From Schistocephalus solidus (lineage: Eukaryota > Platyhelminthes > Cestoda > Diphyllobothriidea > Diphyllobothriidae): a stretch of DNA of 64,000 nt. The stretch spans positions 186,001 to 250,000 of the forward strand of contig WEDG01004218.1 in NCBI GenBank assembly GCA_017591395.1, written 5' to 3'. Both the position numbers and the translations under genes were made by a program. Below, piece after piece: positions 59,499-64,000 of this stretch; position 1 is the stretch's first letter; each line of letters opens with the position of its first letter. Below the pieces are notes generated by a model, which saw only the letters and a list, made by a program, of their open reading frames with translations, had not been told where the DNA came from and ran no database searches.

Positions 59499-61370
59499 AC
59501 TCCCCCACCAGAGCGTTTGTTGTACAAACCAATGCTCAATTAAAAAAGGCAAAAATTGCACGACAAAGTCCTTAAGCTTGGCAGGAAAATGGATATGTCT
59601 ACTAGAACGAGAAAAAAAGGAGAAGCAAAACGTGCGGCTTGGGGTAGTTGAGTGTGAATGTTGAGTGGAAGGGACCGACATAGGTGGAATGGGTGGTGAC
59701 GGTGCGGAGGAATTGGATGGAGCAACGGGCGGTGGGATGCACTCAATATAAGCTGGCTCGAGTCTGTCGATGGAGACTGGGTCATTATTGTAAGCCTTCT
59801 GTATGACGTAATACTTGTCCATCCGCTGACGAACCTTGTAAGGGCCATCATAAGGGGAACAAAGAGGCTTTTGAACTGCATCGTGCCGGATGAAGACGAA
59901 TGGAGCTGATTTAAGGTCGTCTTGTACAAAAACACGTTTTGATGTCAGGCGAGTGGGAGTTAGACGCAGTTGAGACATGTGCTGTTTTAATTGTTGAACG
60001 AAAGCATTCGACAAGCTCGTATCTACGGTGGAAGACTGCACTAATTCGCCGAGCAGGCTGAGAGGTGTACCGTATACAAGTTCGGCCGTAGTACATTGAA
60101 TGTCCTCTTTGACAGCTAATCGAATGCCCAAAAGGACGAGGGGTAGGTTATCATTACACGCAGTTGTGTCTGAGTGAAACATCAGTGCTGCCTTCAGTTG
60201 ACGATGCAGGCGTTCCACGAGGTCGTTAGAAGCAGGGTGATATGCCGTAGTTGTGATGTGCACATACTCGAGTAGTTAAGTGAACTCGCGGAAGAGACTA
60301 GATTGAAATTGGCTTCCGCGGTCAGTGATAATGGTGGCTGGCACACCAAAATTGGCAATCCAGTGGTGCAGGAAGACCATGGCGAGATACATGCTGATAA
60401 GGTATCCAAAATCGAAATTGCAATTGGCCATCACGTGAAACAGTCGACTGCTGTTAAAATATGTTTGTGCCTACGTGAAGGTGGTGACGGCCCAATTAAG
60501 TCTTAGTGAACGTGATTGAATCGAACTTCTTGACCGGCAAATGTGCTTGGTGGGGAAAAGGTATGGCGATGCACTTTGTTTTTCTGGCAAGCTTAAACAT
60601 TGCCAGGTCCAAAGGGCAATGTTAGAGTTCACATTCGGACAGACAAAGCAAACAGCAATTAGTTTGTGCCTGGCGCGGATGCCGAGATGCGACAGAGTGA
60701 AAATGGTCAAACACTACCTTACGGTAGGATAATGGAGCAACAGGTCGGGGAGTACCTGTGGACCAGTCCCATTAAATCGTGCCTGGTGATGCTGGAAGTG
60801 GTGCATCTCGGAGCTGCAGAGTAGTAAATGTACGCAGGTCAGCAATGTACTCATCTTCTAGTTGGAGGTCTGCAAGCTTCGCCAGGCTGGATGAGAGGGT
60901 GTTGATGTCCAGTCTCGATAATGCATCAGCAACGACATTGTTGCTGCCTCAGACGTAGCGGATCTCAGCAGTAAACTGCGAAATAAAGTCAAGGTGACGC
61001 ACTTCTTTGGGCAAGTACCTATCTGGTTTGGCCTTGAGGGCATAATTAAGAGGTTTGTGGTCGGTATGATCCTGAAAATCTCTTTCCTCTAAAAGGTGGC
61101 GAAAATGACGAATAGCCAGGTATATAGCTAGGAGCTCGCGAGAGAAAGTACGGTAGCGAGTCTGCACCGGTTGAAACTTCTGTGAAAAAAATCCGATTGC
61201 TGCAACTGGCTATTCACCTGTTGATGCAAGACTGCGCCGACAGCACTGTTGGAATCATCAGTGGTCAAAATCAACTGCGTAGAAGCGTCAGAGTTGAGGT
61301 GGTGCAACATGGTCGCATCAGTCACTCTTAATCTTGGAAGCGAACTCTTTCATTTTTTGCGGAAGAAATG
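59499..61370 (-). pseudogene. Ty3/gypsy pol remnant: RNase H and integrase
   Basis: On the minus strand, from about 61370: an RT C-terminal/RNase H N-terminal region (TDDSNSAVGAVLHQ), RNase H (FSRELLAIYLAIRHFRHLLE; DHKPLNYAL at about 61062-61036), the post-RNase H landmark NNVVADALSRLD (about 60943-60908), a damaged integrase zinc-binding region, the integrase core with HVHLDLVGP-type and TDRGS (60326-60312) aspartate motifs and the glutamate in VERLHRQ (codon 60216-60214), and a C-terminal GPY/F-like module (SPYDGPYKVRQRMDKYYVI). The last 262 codons (60263-59475) are an intact frame. Upstream there are several stops and frameshifts. Gag, protease and most of RT are missing. The element lies between two LINE fragments. 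Confidence 0.85.
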
Positions 61371-61480
61371 GCACATTCTGTCTCTTTACCCAAACACCGC
61401 TGATCTACGTCATTTGACGACCTTAGGACAGTAAATACACTTCTTGCAGCATCGAAGATCTTATATACCTTGATCAAAGA
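61371..61480. other. Junction between gypsy remnant and LINE fragment C
   Basis: No LTR or recognisable boundary is visible where the gypsy remnant stops and LINE sequence on the opposite strand begins. Confidence 0.4.
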
Positions 61481-62520
61481 CAAGACGATGCGTCACCTAA
61501 CAGAGAACAACCTTCTTAATGCAGCTCAGCAATTAACACCGTTTATTTCGATTTCACTAAGGCATTTGAGCAGGTTTATCATAATCTCCTGCTGCTGAAA
61601 ATTGCCTCCTTCGGTATAAAGGTAACAAGCTTCTTAACTGAATGGCCTCTTATTTGGATTCTCGCATACAAATAGTTAAAATTTCCAATGTTATCTCTAA
61701 ATCCGCACACGTGAGGAACGGAGTTATTCAAGGGAGTGCGCTTGTCCTGCTCTTCTTTTCCAATTTTTCAACGATGTTCCTGATTTTTTCAGTATGGTTA
61801 GCCCTTTATGTACGCTGGCGATTTAAAAGTTGGCTTTCGATCTAAATCGGCAGATTGCAACATCGTACTTGGGCTCTTAAAAGAGGATCTTCAGGCCTTT
61901 GCTCATTGGCGTTGCACATGGTGCTTTTCCCTTTCTTGACAAAAATGCCCCATTATATTTGTTTGCGAAGATCATGAGCCCCAGTTAAGCATAGATGATC
62001 ACGACATAAATGTGCCCGCAGTTATTAAGGATCTGAGCATATCTATTAACCTTGGGGAATTCATATTTCAGAGCATCGCATCTTGATTTAATCGAAAGAA
62101 CACCGAACAATGGGGTTTATTCTCAGAAATTTTAAAACAATTTATGTTAAAACCAGCCTTTTTAAAATGAACGTTAGACCTATTCTTGGGGAAAATTGCT
62201 CGTTTCTATTTTCTATTCAACACGCTTTATTGAACGCAAAAGAGACAGAAACTGTGGAGCATTTCTTTAATAAATTAGACTTATCTTCCGAACCCGTAAC
62301 CTCTCCGATCGAAAACGCTGTGAGCTGATTAACCTCGACCAGTTGTGTCTTCGTTGACTACGGAACGAACTATTTTCAATGATTAAAGTTCTAAAAAATT
62401 GTACATTTAATCCTCTTACTACTTTTAGGCAGCTCGACCGCTCTCGGCGAACCAGCCATCGAGATATCCTCTTTATGTCTTCTTCTGGCAGGCACAGTTA
62501 GATATTGTCAGTTTTTTTAA
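61481..62520 (+). pseudogene. LINE fragment C: reverse transcriptase palm, thumb and C-terminus
   Basis: In plus-strand order: MRHLTENNLLNAAQQ (RT finger end), motif A VYFDFTKAFE (about 61537-61566), a SRIQIVKISNV block with motif B GVIQGSALV (about 61720-61746), a damaged motif C region, then the thumb (GFILRNFKTI, MNVRPILGENCSFLFS, 62110-62220) and the C-terminal block CELINLDQLCLR. It is related to, but not identical with, fragments A and B. Several frame changes and a missing recognisable xADD motif make it inactive. Its 3' end near 62520 is followed closely by another LINE in the same direction. Confidence 0.75.
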
Positions 62521-62619
62521 GTAAACGCCATATCAATCTTGAAAAAGCTAACCAGAATAATCGAAATTCAACAAAGTTATAATTTTTTAAAGAAAGCTTT
62601 CATAAGTTTTCGACATCCA

Positions 62620-64000
62620 AGGCACCTTTCATGAATTTTGGGTGCTGACTCCGTAAAATCTCTCCTAAAGCTAGATGATATTTACATCACAGAGACCTGG
62701 TGCAAGTTCGAATTAATGAGTCCCAAACTTGGGCTCAATGATTATCAACTCTATCACCGGCACCGGTTGCATAGAAGGGCAGGAGGATTAGCGGTCAACG
62801 TAAATGTTCGAATAATCGCATCACAACATATGCTTGATTGCACACGTGAATGTGAAGCAACGTGGTTAAAACTAAGGACCTGTGGTGTCCCAAATCTGAA
62901 TTTCCTGACAGTCTACGGACCGCAAAATCAAATCGCAGAGCTTAATGAGTCATTGATAGGGTGAAGAAAGAGCGTGACCGAAAACCAGGAACAATTGCTA
63001 GCTGGAGGTTTCAATGCAATGATTGAAGGGAGCCAGTTTTTAAGTCAACAGTTTGCACAATTCCTTTGATGCGAGGCTCTTGAAACTGACAAATACTCTC
63101 TTTCTCGTACAGAATATCACTTTTCCTAATAGAATCCAAGAGGCTCAATGGGAACTTTTCTTGTCCTTATTCTTTAATAGCACCCGACAAATGTTGGCGA
63201 ACTAAGATTCTTAACACCTTTGGTTAAGATTGATCATCTCGGGTTGCCATGGGAATACTGTTAGTGCAAAAATCGAATGGAACCACCAGATTTTTTAAAT
63301 AAATTTCTGGCAAGGAATATCCCCGCAATGAGGAGTGAACTATCGATAGTCAAGTGATCGGACGTCCTCATTGGGCCTCCGGATATCCACTGGAACACTA
63401 TCAAAGAAGTTATAAGCAATCGTATGTATCAATTTCGCCCGGCAAAAGGAGTCCAAAATACAAATCCTCACATTCTACTAACGCGTTATACAAAGAGGAA
63501 ATTCAATGGGAAGAAGAAACTATAAAGGAAGGACTTCACAACAAAAAATCCTCAAATTACGAACAGTTTCATCGAAAGCGGAACAAGCTAAGATCAAATA
63601 TTCGTAAAATGCGGATGGTGTTGCAAAAAGAAAATTTTAGAATGAACCATATATAAGCCAAAATAGTTCTCCAGCTACCTCGATAGCAAGCTAAAGAAAA
63701 AAAGAAACAATCGCACTGTTGAAAGGGTAAGACAACGAAAAATTACCGACAACTGAAATAAGGCAGAATACCTCAGTCGTTTTTGCATCTGTTTTTACCG
63801 ATGACTTCCATACTCTACTTGATGAAACAGTGATGGAAAGTATCGATTTCCCAGGAGAACATGGGAACAAAGAACTCGTCCGCTTAAGGAATGTAAGTCT
63901 CCAGATCCAGAGCAAGTGCCACCTAACGTTCTGAAGAAACTTGTTTGCCAACTCTCTGGAACGCTCGCACATATTTTCCAGGCGTCCTTTAATCGAGGCA
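62620..64000 (+). pseudogene. LINE fragment D: AP endonuclease and linker, runs off the window
   Basis: The frame 62638-62964 carries the APE-type endonuclease landmarks ITETWC (about 62686-62703), YQLYHRHRLHRRAGGLAVNV and NFLTVYGP. A following block, AGGFNAMIEG (about 63003-63032), replaces the usual GDFN. The linker frame 63354-63656 is highly basic (HRKRNKLRSNIRKM). Near the end FASVFTDDFHTLL (about 63776-63814) matches the conserved pre-RT segment of CR1-type LINEs. Stops separate these blocks. The RT would lie beyond 64000. The minus-strand frame 63972-63691 is only its shadow. Confidence 0.75.

Overview
The window looks like repeat-dominated eukaryotic nuclear DNA, most likely from a flatworm and probably a cestode. 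That attribution is inference. It rests on the kind of retroelements present, above all an RTE-like LINE whose C-terminus carries C2H2-type zinc fingers with an 'IGLVGHLR' core, which I associate from memory with diphyllobothriidean tapeworms. I recognise no intact host protein gene. Open frames are short, and every coding homology I can name belongs to a broken retrotransposon. No rRNA, CRISPR or operon structure is visible.

Layout. 0.5-4.1 kb: two copies of a dispersed GC-richer repeat (one with a target-site duplication) and one copy of a MITE-like element with a telomere-like core. 5-6.7 kb: a short duplication and tRNA-derived SINE remnants. 7.7-13.1 kb: a LINE remnant on the minus strand (RT C-terminus plus zinc fingers, 11.3-12.96 kb), followed on the same strand by a satellite-like higher-order repeat array (10.2-7.7 kb). 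An antisense copy of the same array (10,217-11,289), bounded by a perfect 13-bp direct repeat, sits between them. 13-31 kb: mostly anonymous DNA with SINEs, two more MITE-like copies, a Penelope-like 3' end next to an AT microsatellite, and another copy of the dispersed repeat with a perfect 13-bp duplication (28.3-28.6 kb). 31-50 kb: visibly AT-richer anonymous DNA, broken by a tandem array of about 4.3 units of 303-304 bp, each carrying a tRNA-like sequence (37.6-38.96 kb), a tandem SINE pair (48.5-48.9 kb) and a fourth MITE-like copy (49.7-50.0 kb). 51-64 kb: a retrotransposon graveyard with five or six LINE fragments on both strands and a Ty3/gypsy pol remnant with a 3' LTR (59.3-61.4 kb).

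Main interpretation. The dispersed repeat at 0.5, 3.9, 7.7, 10.2, 12.9 and 28.3 kb has a constant end (on its sense strand ...GGTCGAACTGTCG) and variable opposite ends. Three copies are flanked by 11-13 bp direct repeats. This is the signature of 5'-truncated retroposition. Because the largest copy lies directly downstream of the zinc-finger LINE in the same orientation, I propose that this satellite-like array is the 3' UTR of that LINE, so that a LINE is spreading a higher-order satellite. This is an inference for checking against full-length copies elsewhere in the genome.
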